A DNA stretch of 64,000 bases. Source: Oscillospiraceae bacterium (GTDB lineage: Bacteria; Bacillota; Clostridia; UMGS1810). The translations under genes and the position numbers were made by a program. Positions 1 to 8,773 of the stretch are shown here, piece after piece. The stretch lies in NCBI GenBank assembly GCA_015069095.1, contig SVJH01000003.1, positions 1 through 64,000 on the forward strand. The letters are read 5' to 3'. The notes below the pieces were generated by a model. The model saw nothing but the letters and a program-made list of their open reading frames with translations. It was not told the origin of the DNA and made no database searches. How positions within the stretch are numbered: position 1 is the first letter of the stretch; every line of letters starts with the position of its first letter.

Positions 1-1
1 A

Positions 2-634
2 GAAAAAGTCGGCAAAAAAAGCGAATTTATAGACGGGCTTCGTGTTACTGACCAGGAAACTGTTGACCTTGTTCAAATGGTGCTTTCAGGAAAAATTAAC
101 AAAGGTCTTGTTAATTTAATACAGAGCATTGGCGGAAAGGCAATTGGTCTTTGCGGTGCTGACGGTCATATGATTAAAGCCGAAAAACTTGACGATGTTC
201 ACGGATTTGTTGGAAATATTACAGAAATAAATCCACAGCCGATTTTAGATGTTCTTGAAAAAGGTTATATTCCAGTTATTTCAACTGTCGGTTGCGATGA
301 TGAAGGAAATATCTACAACATAAATGCAGATACTGCTGCATCAAAAATTGCAGGAATACTTAAAGCAGAAAGTTTTATTTCTATGACTGACATAAGAGGA
401 CTACTTCGCGATAAAGACGATGAAGAATCACTCATCGGCGTTGTCAATGTAAGTGAAGCTCCGCAACTTGTAAGAGAAGGTATTATTTCTGGCGGTATGA
501 TTCCTAAGATTGAATGTTGCATTGAAGCAATAAGACAAGGGGTTAACAAAGTGTTTATTATTGACGGTCGTGTTCCCCACTCTATTTTAATTGAAGTTTT
601 AACCGACGAAGGTATTGGTACAATGTTTATTTGA
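2..634 (+). CDS. argB: acetylglutamate kinase, 3' part
   Basis: N-acetylglutamate kinase phosphorylates N-acetyl-L-glutamate in arginine biosynthesis. The reading frame is open from the first bases of the window, so the start codon and the N-terminal nucleotide-binding region lie outside. The visible part carries typical ArgB features: KSEFIDGLRVTD near the beginning, NADTAASKIA in the middle (the ATP-binding half of amino-acid kinases), and a C-terminal GGMIPK followed by SILIEVLTDEGIGTMF. The first internal ATG (position 77) is not the true start, because the family signature continues upstream of it. It is followed at once by argD and argF, so this is the tail of an arginine operon. Partial only because of the window edge. 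Confidence 0.95.
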   Translation, partial: EKVGKKSEFIDGLRVTDQETVDLVQMVLSGKINKGLVNLIQSIGGKAIGLCGADGHMIKAEKLDDVHGFVGNITEINPQPILDVLEKGYIPVISTVGCDDEGNIYNINADTAASKIAGILKAESFISMTDIRGLLRDKDDEESLIGVVNVSEAPQLVREGIISGGMIPKIECCIEAIRQGVNKVFIIDGRVPHSILIEVLTDEGIGTMFI

Positions 635-644
635 GGTGAAAAAA

Positions 645-1802
645 TTGACAGTTAAAGAACTTGATAATACATATGTAGCCCACACATACGGACGTGTTGA
701 TTTATGCATTGAAAAAGGATGCGGTGCAACTCTTTATTCCGACGACAACAAAAAGTACATAGATTTTGGAAGCGGTATTGCAGTTAATACATTTGGTGCG
801 TGCGATAAAGTATGGATAGATACAGTTACAAGTCAACTTTCAAAAATTCAGCACACATCTAACTACTACTACACTAAGCCGTGTGCATACCTTGCAAAGA
901 TGCTTTGCGAAAAAACAGGTATGAAAAAGGTGTTCTTTTCAAATTCAGGTGCTGAATCTAACGAATGTGCAATAAAATGCGCAAGAAAATACGGCACAGA
1001 TAAAAATGAAAACAAAAACGTTATTATTACACTTAAAAACAGTTTTCACGGAAGAACAATTACTACTCTTTCTGCTACGGGACAAGATAGTTTTCACACT
1101 AATTTTACTCCGTTTACAGAAGGTTTTATCCACGTTGAAGCGAACAACATAGACGAACTTAAAAGCACTTTAAACGAAAATGTATGTGCTATTATGATTG
1201 AAATCGTTCAGGGCGAAGGCGGAGTTAACGTACTTAATAAAGATTATCTTGACGAAATAGAAAAAATTACTACAGAAAATGATATTTTACTTATTGTTGA
1301 CGAAGTACAGACAGGTAACGGGAGATGTGGGAGTTTATATGCTTATATGCAATTTGGCTTAACTCCTGATATAGTAAGCACTGCAAAAGGGCTTGCAGGC
1401 GGACTTCCAATTGGGGCTACAATGTTTAACGAAAAAACTAAAGATGTACTTATAAAAGGTACACACGGCTCTACTTTTGGCGGAAATCCTATTTCATGCG
1501 CTGGTGCAATAAGTATAATTGAAAGACTTGATAAAAAATTCTTAAACGAAGTTAAAGAAAAAAGCGAATATATTAAGAATAAAGTTTCATCATTTAAAGG
1601 TGTTAAATCAATTTCAGGACTTGGTCTTATGATTGGTATTGAAACAGAAAAAGAAGCATCAGACATTTTACAAGAATGTTTAAATAACGGACTTTTGGTT
1701 TTGACAGCAAAAACAAAAGTAAGGCTACTTCCTCCTCTTAACATCACTTACGATGAAATAGATGAAGGATTAAAGATTCTTAAAGGAGTGATTGAAGGAT
1801 GA
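645..1802 (+). CDS. argD: acetylornithine aminotransferase
   Basis: PLP-dependent class III aminotransferase that converts N-acetylglutamate semialdehyde to N-acetylornithine. Visible motifs are FSNSGAESNECAIKCAR (cofactor phosphate region), SFHGRT, LLIVDEVQTGNGRCG (the Asp that contacts the PLP ring) and STAKGLAGGLPIGA with the Schiff-base Lys. The length of 385 residues is normal. I chose the TTG at 645 because an AGGTG ribosome binding site at 634-638 sits about six bases upstream. The earlier in-frame ATG at 615 lies inside argB with no suitable site. It lies ten bases after the argB stop, and its last bases overlap argF (ATGA), so the three genes are translationally coupled. Confidence 0.93.
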   Translation: MTVKELDNTYVAHTYGRVDLCIEKGCGATLYSDDNKKYIDFGSGIAVNTFGACDKVWIDTVTSQLSKIQHTSNYYYTKPCAYLAKMLCEKTGMKKVFFSNSGAESNECAIKCARKYGTDKNENKNVIITLKNSFHGRTITTLSATGQDSFHTNFTPFTEGFIHVEANNIDELKSTLNENVCAIMIEIVQGEGGVNVLNKDYLDEIEKITTENDILLIVDEVQTGNGRCGSLYAYMQFGLTPDIVSTAKGLAGGLPIGATMFNEKTKDVLIKGTHGSTFGGNPISCAGAISIIERLDKKFLNEVKEKSEYIKNKVSSFKGVKSISGLGLMIGIETEKEASDILQECLNNGLLVLTAKTKVRLLPPLNITYDEIDEGLKILKGVIEG

Positions 1803-2707
1803 ATCATTTACTAAAACTCTCAGACTTAACAAGTGAAGAAATTCTTGAAATACTAAACAGTGCTGATCAACTTAAATACGAAAAGAAAAACGGCATTGAA
1901 CACTATCATTTAAAAGGAAAAACTCTTGGAATGATTTTTGAAAAATCATCTACAAGAACACGTGTATCTTTTGAAGTTGGTATGTACGAACTTGGCGGAA
2001 ATGCCCTATTTTTAAGTTCAAACGACCTTCAGATTGGAAGAGGCGAACCTGTAGAAGATACTGCAAGAGTTCTTTCAAGATATCTTGATGGTATTATGAT
2101 TAGAACATTTGCTCAAAAAGAGGTTGAAGACCTTGCAAAATATGGTTCTATTCCAATTATAAATGGCCTTACAGACTATTGCCATCCATGTCAGGTACTT
2201 GCTGATCTTATGACAATAAGAGAATTTAAATCAAGTCTTCAAGGTCTTAAACTTTGCTACATTGGCGATGGCAACAACATGGCAAACTCACTTATTGTTG
2301 GATGCATAAAAATGGGTATGAAGGTTGCAATAGGATGTCCTAAAGGTTATGAGCCGGATGCAGAAATTATGAAATGGGCAAGTGAAAACGGCGAATTTTT
2401 ATGCACAGAAGATGTACTTGAAGCCGCAAAAGATGCCGATGTTGTTTACACAGACGTTTGGGCATCTATGGGTCAGGAAGCTGAAGCAAACGAAAGAAAG
2501 AAAATATTTAAAAACTATCAGGTTAATGATGCTCTTATGGCAGTTACAAACAAAGATTCACTTGTTATGCATTGCCTTCCTGCTCACAGAGAAGAAGAAA
2601 TTACTGCAAAAGTTTTTGAACAGCACGCAAACGAAATTTTTGAAGAAGCAGAAAACAGACTTCACGCTCAAAAAGCTGTACTTGTTAAACTTCTTGGAGA
2701 TAAGTAA
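1799..2707 (+). CDS. argF: ornithine carbamoyltransferase
   Basis: Condenses ornithine and carbamoyl phosphate to citrulline. The carbamoyl-phosphate-binding loop EKSSTRTRVSFE lies near residues 50-60, followed by the MIRTFAQ region, DYCHPCQVLADL in the middle and HCLPAHREEE near residue 260 (the Cys-Leu-Pro ornithine-side motif). The length of 302 residues is typical of anabolic enzymes. The start overlaps the argD stop by four bases. A perfect hairpin terminator shared with the convergent gene lies downstream, after one copy of a composite hairpin repeat. No ArgR box can be judged because the operon promoter is outside the window. Confidence 0.95.
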   Translation: MNHLLKLSDLTSEEILEILNSADQLKYEKKNGIEHYHLKGKTLGMIFEKSSTRTRVSFEVGMYELGGNALFLSSNDLQIGRGEPVEDTARVLSRYLDGIMIRTFAQKEVEDLAKYGSIPIINGLTDYCHPCQVLADLMTIREFKSSLQGLKLCYIGDGNNMANSLIVGCIKMGMKVAIGCPKGYEPDAEIMKWASENGEFLCTEDVLEAAKDADVVYTDVWASMGQEAEANERKKIFKNYQVNDALMAVTNKDSLVMHCLPAHREEEITAKVFEQHANEIFEEAENRLHAQKAVLVKLLGDK

Positions 2708-2716
2708 AATGCATTT

Positions 2717-2800
2717 GTGGGCATCTCCCACACCCACTTACTTTTTCTGAAGAAAAAGTAAGCAAAAAGACTTACATAAAGCAAAACATACGTTTTGCTT
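2717..2800 (+). repeat. composite hairpin repeat, copy A
   Basis: Three consecutive hairpins follow argF: GTGGG-catct-CCCAC (2717-2731), an A/T-rich stem CTTACTTTTTC/GAAAAAGTAAG (2737-2762), and AAGCAAAAC-atac-GTTTTGCTT (2779-2800). The last two are joined by a linker reading CAAAAAGACTTACATA. The same linker and third hairpin recur at 4454-4535, 45491-45622, 58050-58112 and 58173-58251. The first hairpin recurs only at 58237-58251. Function unknown. Confidence 0.75.
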
Positions 2801-2812
2801 GAAATTAAAAAC

Positions 2813-2841
2813 AAAATCCGGATGAAATTCATCCGGATTTT
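2813..2841. terminator. bidirectional rho-independent terminator
   Basis: Fourteen-base perfect stem AAAATCCGGATGAA / TTCATCCGGATTTT with a one-base centre, flanked by A and T runs on both sides. It separates the convergent argF and nitrilase-GDPD genes and can serve both. Confidence 0.85.
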
Positions 2842-4434
2842 TTATTTTACTATTTGTGAGATTATATTATAATCATTTGTAAGAATTGTATCAATTCCCA
2901 TATCAAGAAACTTTTTAGTTTCTTCTTTGTCGTCCGACCAGAAAACGTTACATCTAATTCCGTTTTCGTGCGCTTTATCAATCATTTCTTGATTAAAATA
3001 AGGCTTGAAAAGTTGAATTTTTTTGCAATCGTATTTTATTGCTCTTTCAACCATTTCCCACGGTGCATTTCCTGCTCCGCAACAACGGCATATATCAGGC
3101 GCTACTTCTTTTGCCAGTCTTAAAAAATTATCGTTGCCTGACATAAAATAAACGTATTTTCGTGCATCATATTTATCTATAAGTGCAACTATTTTTTCTA
3201 AAAGTCCTCTGTCATATTCGCAGTTATTATCTACTGTTTTTACATGAATATTCATTATACAGTGGCAGGCAAGTTTTTTAAGTATATCCTCAAACTTAAG
3301 TATTTTTAGTCCCTTGAATTTTTCACCAAATTTAATTCCGAAATCAAGTTTTGTAAGTTCTTCAAATGTATGTTCGAAAACCTTGCCAGTACCGTTGGAT
3401 ACACGATCTAAAGAGGCATCGTGAATTGATACTATTTCATTATCTTTTGTATACCAAAGGTCAAATTCAATTTCATCTGCACCCATTGCAACAGCACTAC
3501 CAAATGCAGGCATACTGTTTTCGGGAGCGACACTGTTAAAGCCACGATGAGCACAAACTCTTGGATATGGCATTTTTTCATCTGGCAAACATATTGCACT
3601 TCCTGAAGGTCTGTATTTCCACGGACGACGTCCTTTTTCGATATATTCATAATGTGCAGAAGGTGGATTTCCAAATCCTGCAGGTTTATAGTATTTTTTA
3701 TTTACATCAATTTCAATACATTCCATACCGACTCTGCTTTTCATATTTAAAAGCACGTCCCCATTTGGTGCAACAACCATACTTGCACCACCTATTTCAG
3801 AGTTTTCTCCCATAGACACTGATGAGCGAAGTACATATGTATTTGTGTTATATGCCAAAAATCTTGTTATAATTTCAAGAGCGCTGTGAGTATCACTTCT
3901 TTGATGCGAACATCCGATTATAACATCGAAATTCTGTCTTGCCATATTGGCAAAATTTTCGTAAAAATAAAAATCGTAACAAGTTAAAAATCCAAATTTT
4001 ATGCCTTCAATCTCAACTGAATACGGAGTTGTAAATTCAAAGGAATAATCTGTATCAAGTTCCGGGTATGAAACTTCGCCGTTTGTCGGATGTTCCTTAT
4101 AATAAACACCCTTTACCTCACCTTTTCTGTCAAATGCATATGTTGCATTTGCATACCCTTTTTCTGTTTTATGTCGGGCGTTTACAAAAACTATTGAATT
4201 ACATCTTTTGGCTGTTTCAGACACTTTATCAAGAAGCAACTTATTGTATTTTTGTACACTTTTTTCTCTTTGCTCATATGTTTTTGCAAGGCATGGAATA
4301 TCTGCCATTTCAGGCAAAACAATAATATCCATTGTATCGTCGCATTTATCTAAAAGATTTAATTCATATTCAAAATATTCATCCGATTTTTCATAATCAA
4401 CTGAATACGGTGGTTGCATAATACAAACTTTCAT
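2842..4434 (-). CDS. carbon-nitrogen hydrolase fused to glycerophosphodiester phosphodiesterase
   Basis: Two-enzyme fusion of 530 residues, probably cytoplasmic because no signal peptide is seen. Residues 1-270 form a nitrilase/amidase domain with the Glu-Lys-Cys triad: VLPEMAD (Glu42), YYKEHP (Lys113) and FLTCYDF (Cys152). Residues 290-530 form a GDPD TIM barrel with CAHRGFNSVAPENS (His296), the EIEFDLW metal-binding acids and SIHDASLDR (His338). The nitrilase half would hydrolyse an amide or nitrile, the GDPD half a glycerophosphodiester; a common substrate is not evident. The start at 4434 has an AGGAG site. An upstream in-frame ATG at 4503 would translate the hairpin repeat and is rejected. 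The gene is flanked by inverted repeat copies. Confidence 0.88.
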   Translation of the reverse strand: MKVCIMQPPYSVDYEKSDEYFEYELNLLDKCDDTMDIIVLPEMADIPCLAKTYEQREKSVQKYNKLLLDKVSETAKRCNSIVFVNARHKTEKGYANATYAFDRKGEVKGVYYKEHPTNGEVSYPELDTDYSFEFTTPYSVEIEGIKFGFLTCYDFYFYENFANMARQNFDVIIGCSHQRSDTHSALEIITRFLAYNTNTYVLRSSVSMGENSEIGGASMVVAPNGDVLLNMKSRVGMECIEIDVNKKYYKPAGFGNPPSAHYEYIEKGRRPWKYRPSGSAICLPDEKMPYPRVCAHRGFNSVAPENSMPAFGSAVAMGADEIEFDLWYTKDNEIVSIHDASLDRVSNGTGKVFEHTFEELTKLDFGIKFGEKFKGLKILKFEDILKKLACHCIMNIHVKTVDNNCEYDRGLLEKIVALIDKYDARKYVYFMSGNDNFLRLAKEVAPDICRCCGAGNAPWEMVERAIKYDCKKIQLFKPYFNQEMIDKAHENGIRCNVFWSDDKEETKKFLDMGIDTILTNDYNIISQIVK

Positions 4435-4453
4435 AATTTTTCTCCTATCCATT

Positions 4454-4535
4454 GCAAAAACGTATGTTTTTGCATATGTAAGTTTTTGTGCAACTTTTTT
4501 CAAAAGTTGCGATTTTGCTTCTTTTTAAAAAGAAG
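4454..4535 (-). repeat. composite hairpin repeat, copy B
   Basis: Inverted relative to copy A and placed just upstream of the nitrilase-GDPD start codon. Hairpins are a near-palindrome GCAAAAACGTATGTTTTTGC (4454-4473), GCAACTTTT / AAAAGTTGC (4490-4510) and CTTCTTTTT / AAAAAGAAG (4518-4535). The linker reads ACTTACATAT on the minus strand, as in the other copies. It would be part of the 5' untranslated region of the gene. Confidence 0.75.
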
Positions 4536-4542
4536 GTAAAAA

Positions 4543-5331
4543 TTATTTTATTATATCATACACTTTTCTTATGTTATCGATTATATACTTTGGCTTTGTA
4601 TCGCTTTCCTCAGCATCTTTTATGGTACCTTCGCCACTAAGCACAAGAATTGTATCAACACCTGCATTAACACCGCTTGCGATATCTGTATACACCCTAT
4701 CGCCTATAACAACAGTTTCTTCCTTGTTAAAACCGCATTTTTCCATAGAGAGATAAACCATTTCGGGATGCGGTTTTCCGATAAAGCGAGGATTACGTTT
4801 TGTAGCATTATAAAGCATAGATGCAACACTTCCGCAATCAGGAACAGAACCGTACCATGTAGGACAAACCCAGTCGGGATTTGTTGCGATATAATCAACA
4901 CCTCGATTTAACAAAATACACGCATCTTCAAGTTTCTGGAAAGTAAGTTCTGTATCAAAACCCATAACCAAACAATCAATGTCATCTTCTAATTTTTCTG
5001 TAATGTTAAGTCCGTTTTCTTTAAGTTGTTCTTTAAAAGACTTAGTACCGAATGCATAAAGTTTTTTATAATTCTTTTCTTTTAAATAAATTACTGTTGC
5101 GTTAACTGATGTAACAAAATCATCGCTTGTGGCAACAATTCCCATACCTGCAAGTTTTTCTATGTATTTATCAACACTTTTAGACGAATTGTTTGTCATA
5201 AAAATGTATCGTCCGCCTTTTTCTTTAACTTTATTTAAAAAGTCAATTGTACCATCAAAAAGATCGTTATCAAGATAGATTGTTCCATCCATATCAAGTA
5301 AGAACAATTTTTTATTTTTTAAGTTTTCCAT
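4543..5331 (-). CDS. HAD-IIA family phosphatase (NagD/PGP-like)
   Basis: Haloacid-dehalogenase-superfamily sugar or nucleotide phosphatase of 262 residues. HAD motif I is LFLLDMDGTIYLD with the nucleophilic Asp, motif II is FMTNNSS, and motifs III/IV are GKPHPE and VIGDRVYTDIASG, the arrangement of subfamily IIA (C2 cap). The true substrate cannot be read from sequence; relatives act on p-nitrophenyl phosphate, UMP or 2-phosphoglycolate. The ATG at 5331 is preferred over the in-frame GTG at 5337 because the AGGAG site lies eight bases from the ATG. It stands alone between the repeat and the NSS transporter gene. Confidence 0.87.
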   Translation of the reverse strand: MENLKNKKLFLLDMDGTIYLDNDLFDGTIDFLNKVKEKGGRYIFMTNNSSKSVDKYIEKLAGMGIVATSDDFVTSVNATVIYLKEKNYKKLYAFGTKSFKEQLKENGLNITEKLEDDIDCLVMGFDTELTFQKLEDACILLNRGVDYIATNPDWVCPTWYGSVPDCGSVASMLYNATKRNPRFIGKPHPEMVYLSMEKCGFNKEETVVIGDRVYTDIASGVNAGVDTILVLSGEGTIKDAEESDTKPKYIIDNIRKVYDIIK

Positions 5332-5382
5332 AATCACTACTCCTTTTTGGTAATTATACCAAATTCCAACTCATATTGCAAC

Positions 5383-5409
5383 AAAAAAGACTGCAAAAGC
5401 AGCCTTTTT
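5383..5409 (-). terminator. terminator of the NSS transporter gene
   Basis: Stem AAAAAG-a-CTGC / GCAG-c-CTTTTT with an AAAA loop and a U-rich tail on the minus strand, just after the transporter stop codon. Confidence 0.65.
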
Positions 5410-5414
5410 ATTTC

Positions 5415-6800
5415 TTACATAAATATTGTTATAAGACCATAAATCCAAAGAACTAAAAGGATAATTGGAAGTATATATTTTGCATAAAATTTAAGTTTAT
5501 AAGGAAGGCGAGCACCTTTTCCTGCATTTGCTTCCTCAATAAAGTTATCCCAACCCCAGCCAAATTTTTTCATTGTACAGAAAAGTACATATACAATTGA
5601 GCCAAGTGGAAGTATATTATTTGAAATAATAAAATCTTCAAGGTCAAGTATAACTTTGTCTTTTCCAAGCCAACTAAGGTCAACTATAGGTGCTAAAACG
5701 TTAAATCCAAGCGCACAAGGAAGTGAAAGAACAATTACAAGGAATGTGTTTATAAGGCACGCTTTTTTTCTTGACCATCCCCAAAGGTCCATACCAAATG
5801 AAATGATGTTTTCAAATACTGCTGTTACTGTACTCATAGCAGCAAATATCATAAATACAAAGAAAAGTGTACCCCAAATTCTTCCGCCAGGCATTGCATT
5901 AAACAGGTTTGGAAGTGTTGTAAATATAAGTCCTGGTCCCTGCCCCGGTTCAAGATTAAACGCAAAGCATGAAGGGATAATGATAAGCCCTGCTACAAAA
6001 GCAACAAATGTATCAAGCGCCGCAATTGAGATTGTTTCTCCAAAAAGTCGTCTTTCTTTTGGAATGTAACTTCCAAATATTGCCATTGAGCCCATACCGA
6101 TTGAAAGTGTAAAGAATGCCTGACCAAGTGCTGCAAATAATACTTCGCCTATTCCTGCTTCCATCATACGATTAAAATCAGGAACAAGATAGTATTTAAG
6201 ACCTTCTGATGCACCAGGAAGTGTTATTGCTCTTACAGCAAGAACTGCGATAATTGCAAGAAGTGCAAGCATCATTACTTTGTTTACTTTTTCAACACCG
6301 TTTTTTAAACCTTTTGAACAGATAAAAAATCCTAAAACAACAGCAAGTATCATAAATCCTACAACCGGGTAAGGATTACCGGTAAATGCGTTAAACTCAT
6401 TTATTACCTGTTCTTGATTTAACCCTACAAAATCGCCTTTTGCCATTTTTATAAAATAAGCAAACATCCAGCCTGTGATTGTTGTATAAAACATCATAAG
6501 AAGGTAATTTCCAATAGCGCCAACGTATCCCCATAAGTGCCATTTTGTACCTTTTGGCTGAAGTTCTTTAAAAGAACCTGCTATACTTTTTCTGCTTGCT
6601 CTGCCAACAGAAAATTCCATTGTCATAATTGGAAGTCCAAAAACAATGAGGAACAACAAATAAATAAGTATAAATGCCGCGCCGCCATACTGACCTACAA
6701 TATACGGGAAACGCCATACATTACCAAGCCCTATTGCGCATCCGGCAGAGATTAAGATAAAACCTAATCTTGATCCAAAACTTTCTCTTTCGTTTTGCAT
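5415..6800 (-). CDS. sodium-dependent neurotransmitter:sodium symporter family transporter
   Basis: Integral membrane Na+-coupled symporter of the SLC6/LeuT fold, usually for amino acids. The N-terminus carries the hallmark GSRLGFILISAGCAIGLGNVWRFPY split over TM1, with the unwound Gly-rich stretch and the NVWRFP signature. TM6 contains a QAFFTLSIGMGSM stretch of the kind that lines the substrate site. I count eleven hydrophobic segments in 461 residues, as in MhsT-type bacterial members rather than the twelve of LeuT. It has its own promoter and terminator, so it is monocistronic. Substrate not determinable. Confidence 0.92.
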   Translation of the reverse strand: MQNERESFGSRLGFILISAGCAIGLGNVWRFPYIVGQYGGAAFILIYLLFLIVFGLPIMTMEFSVGRASRKSIAGSFKELQPKGTKWHLWGYVGAIGNYLLMMFYTTITGWMFAYFIKMAKGDFVGLNQEQVINEFNAFTGNPYPVVGFMILAVVLGFFICSKGLKNGVEKVNKVMMLALLAIIAVLAVRAITLPGASEGLKYYLVPDFNRMMEAGIGEVLFAALGQAFFTLSIGMGSMAIFGSYIPKERRLFGETISIAALDTFVAFVAGLIIIPSCFAFNLEPGQGPGLIFTTLPNLFNAMPGGRIWGTLFFVFMIFAAMSTVTAVFENIISFGMDLWGWSRKKACLINTFLVIVLSLPCALGFNVLAPIVDLSWLGKDKVILDLEDFIISNNILPLGSIVYVLFCTMKKFGWGWDNFIEEANAGKGARLPYKLKFYAKYILPIILLVLWIYGLITIFM

Positions 6801-6836
6801 AACATAAAATCCTTTCTTATATAACTAACTTACTCG

Positions 6837-6865
6837 ATTATAACACAACATGTTAATTTTTTCAA
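6837..6865 (-). promoter_or_regulatory. sigma-A promoter of the NSS gene
   Basis: On the minus strand TTGAAA (6860-6865) and TATAAT (6837-6842) are separated by 17 bases, about 40 bases upstream of the transporter start. Confidence 0.75.
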
Positions 6866-6884
6866 GGATTTTATTATTTATACT

Positions 6885-7937
6885 TTAATAGAAAAGCATA
6901 GGATCGCAATATCGACCATTTATTTTTATTTCATAATGAAGATGTGGTCCGGTTGACATTCCTGTGCTTCCTACTTGACCAACAACATCTTTTCGATTTA
7001 CCAAATCGCCTTTATTAACATTTATACTTTTAAGATGTGCATATAAAACAGAAATATTATTCTCGCCTGTTATAACAACAAAGTTTCCTTTTTCGCTATC
7101 GTATCCTGCATCTTCAACAATACCGCTTATTACGCTTATTACATTACTACCTTCATCTGCAACAATATCAATACCATTGTGTTCTTTTATTTCATTAGTT
7201 ATAGGATGCGTACGATTTCCGAATTTATTTGTTACCTTTTCACTTTCTGTCGGCCATAGAATATGTGGAGTTAAAAACACATTGGGATTATCTTCGCCGA
7301 CAATACAAATAATATTATATTTTTTGCCCAATTGATCTGTTCTGTTAAGCATCAAATTTACAAATTCATACGGAATAAATGTTACTCCGTCTTTTAACAC
7401 CGGTGCATATTTTGATATGTGTCTAATTGAAAGATGAGCCTTATCATCTGGAAGTGTACCTTCGGGATTTAATACTATTTGAGGTATACCAATTTCAAAT
7501 CCGTAATTAGATATAAATAACCTTTCGCTTTCACCACCATTTTCATAATCAGGTAGCAAAATAGTTTCTGCAATACACAGTTTTATTTTTCCGTTATCCC
7601 AGTTTATGTAACTGTTTTCATTATCCATAATACCCAAACTTTCAAAAAGTTCTCTAAGTGGCAAATAGACTGTACCATTTTCCACAAACGGTTTATTCTC
7701 AAAATCTATTTGCTTACCATTTGACATAAAACTTATTTTTTGTGTGTCCGTACTTTCTAATCCATCAATACCTGCTATAACAAACGTAGCAAATGATATT
7801 ATCATAATCAAAGACAAACACATAAAAACTGATACTATTTTTGATATTTTTCCGTGTTTTCTACGAATTTTTTCAAATCTGAGTTGTATGTTTTTCGCCT
7901 GAGAACTCATATTAGTTGAATATAAATCTTTAATCAT
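6885..7937 (-). CDS. membrane-anchored M23 (LytM-type) peptidase with stalk domain
   Basis: Predicted cell-wall endopeptidase, 350 residues. A basic cytoplasmic N-terminus of about 33 residues precedes one membrane segment (about 34-55). Residues 66-235 contain copper-amine-oxidase-type stalk sequence (GTVYLPLRELFESLGI). The C-terminus is an M23 domain with HNGIDIVAD (zinc His and Asp), a central AHL and GPHLHYE, so all zinc ligands are present. It would cut peptidoglycan cross-bridges outside the membrane. It is the last gene of the blaI-M56-M23 operon and overlaps the M56 gene by eight bases. The stalk might act as the sensor part, but that is inference. Confidence 0.87.
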   Translation of the reverse strand: MIKDLYSTNMSSQAKNIQLRFEKIRRKHGKISKIVSVFMCLSLIMIISFATFVIAGIDGLESTDTQKISFMSNGKQIDFENKPFVENGTVYLPLRELFESLGIMDNENSYINWDNGKIKLCIAETILLPDYENGGESERLFISNYGFEIGIPQIVLNPEGTLPDDKAHLSIRHISKYAPVLKDGVTFIPYEFVNLMLNRTDQLGKKYNIICIVGEDNPNVFLTPHILWPTESEKVTNKFGNRTHPITNEIKEHNGIDIVADEGSNVISVISGIVEDAGYDSEKGNFVVITGENNISVLYAHLKSINVNKGDLVNRKDVVGQVGSTGMSTGPHLHYEIKINGRYCDPMLFY

Positions 7938-8772
7938 TTTTTATACGCCTCTTTTCATTTTCAATTAAATCTAAAATTGTGTTCATATAAAATGTTTTTT
8001 CGTCATCACTAAGTTTTTTAACAACTGCCATATCACAAGAAACCTCGAGCGACTGACTAATATTTGAAAGCATTAAATATACAAATGGATTAAACCAATG
8101 AATTGCACTTACAAAAATAAATAACCATTTTATTAAAAGCGCTTTTTGCTTATAATGAGTAAGTTCGTGCATAAATATCATTTTTTCGGTTTTATTTTCT
8201 ATATTGCCATGTGGCGAATAAACGATGGGAAATATGCATCCAACAAGACATGGAGAAAATACACTTTTGCTTATTTTTAAACGTATATTCCTTTTTATAT
8301 GCAAAAGTTTTTTTACTTCATCAAACACTAAAGATTGAGCGTTTTCGCTATTTTTACGTTTATCCAAAACAAAACGTACATAACTTATAACAATTATCAT
8401 CAAAAAAATGCAAATTCCAAATAGCCATACATTCAATAATAGTTTCGCTACGTTTATTCTTGTATCGTTAATGATGGGAAAACTTACATCTTCAAACGAA
8501 TTATCTTCTGCAAAAAAGTCCTTAATATTATCGTCAATAAATTTTGTATCAGTTTGCGATAAATTATATTTTGGAGTGATTTTTTTTGCATCATCTTTAG
8601 GAATCATTTTCCAAAACGGAATACACATACTTATCGCAATTAAAATCCACATTATAACCTGTATTTTTGCAGGAAAGTTTTTTACAAAAACAGGTTTTAA
8701 AACAAGCATTAAAATAATTAAAAAAGTCCCTAAAAAAGATAATAACAAAACCGTTTTAAATATTTGAAGCAT
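7930..8772 (-). CDS. M56 family (BlaR1/MecR1-type) membrane metallopeptidase lacking sensor domain
   Basis: BlaR1-like intramembrane zinc protease, 280 residues. Hydrophobic segments lie near residues 7-28, 36-55, 108-133 and 211-235. The cytosolic protease motif is MHELTHYKQ (His202, Glu203, His206), with LEVSCDMAVVKKL downstream supplying the further zinc-ligand acid. Family members such as BlaR1 are about 590 residues and end in an extracellular penicillin-binding domain; here the protein stops after the protease, so it has no beta-lactam sensor of its own. It lies between blaI (one-base gap) and the M23 gene (eight-base overlap). It probably inactivates the BlaI repressor on a signal from the cell wall. 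Confidence 0.88.
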   Translation of the reverse strand: MLQIFKTVLLLSFLGTFLIILMLVLKPVFVKNFPAKIQVIMWILIAISMCIPFWKMIPKDDAKKITPKYNLSQTDTKFIDDNIKDFFAEDNSFEDVSFPIINDTRINVAKLLLNVWLFGICIFLMIIVISYVRFVLDKRKNSENAQSLVFDEVKKLLHIKRNIRLKISKSVFSPCLVGCIFPIVYSPHGNIENKTEKMIFMHELTHYKQKALLIKWLFIFVSAIHWFNPFVYLMLSNISQSLEVSCDMAVVKKLSDDEKTFYMNTILDLIENEKRRIKND

Positions 8773-8773
8773 A

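Noticed and set aside
2382-2750. Second ORF inside argF
   Set aside because: A shadow frame with Lys/Leu/Thr-rich composition; argF covers the region with a clear family match.
4435-4503. N-terminal extension of the nitrilase-GDPD protein from the ATG at 4503
   Set aside because: The added codons translate the hairpin repeat; the ATG at 4434 has a proper AGGAG site and starts the conserved domain.
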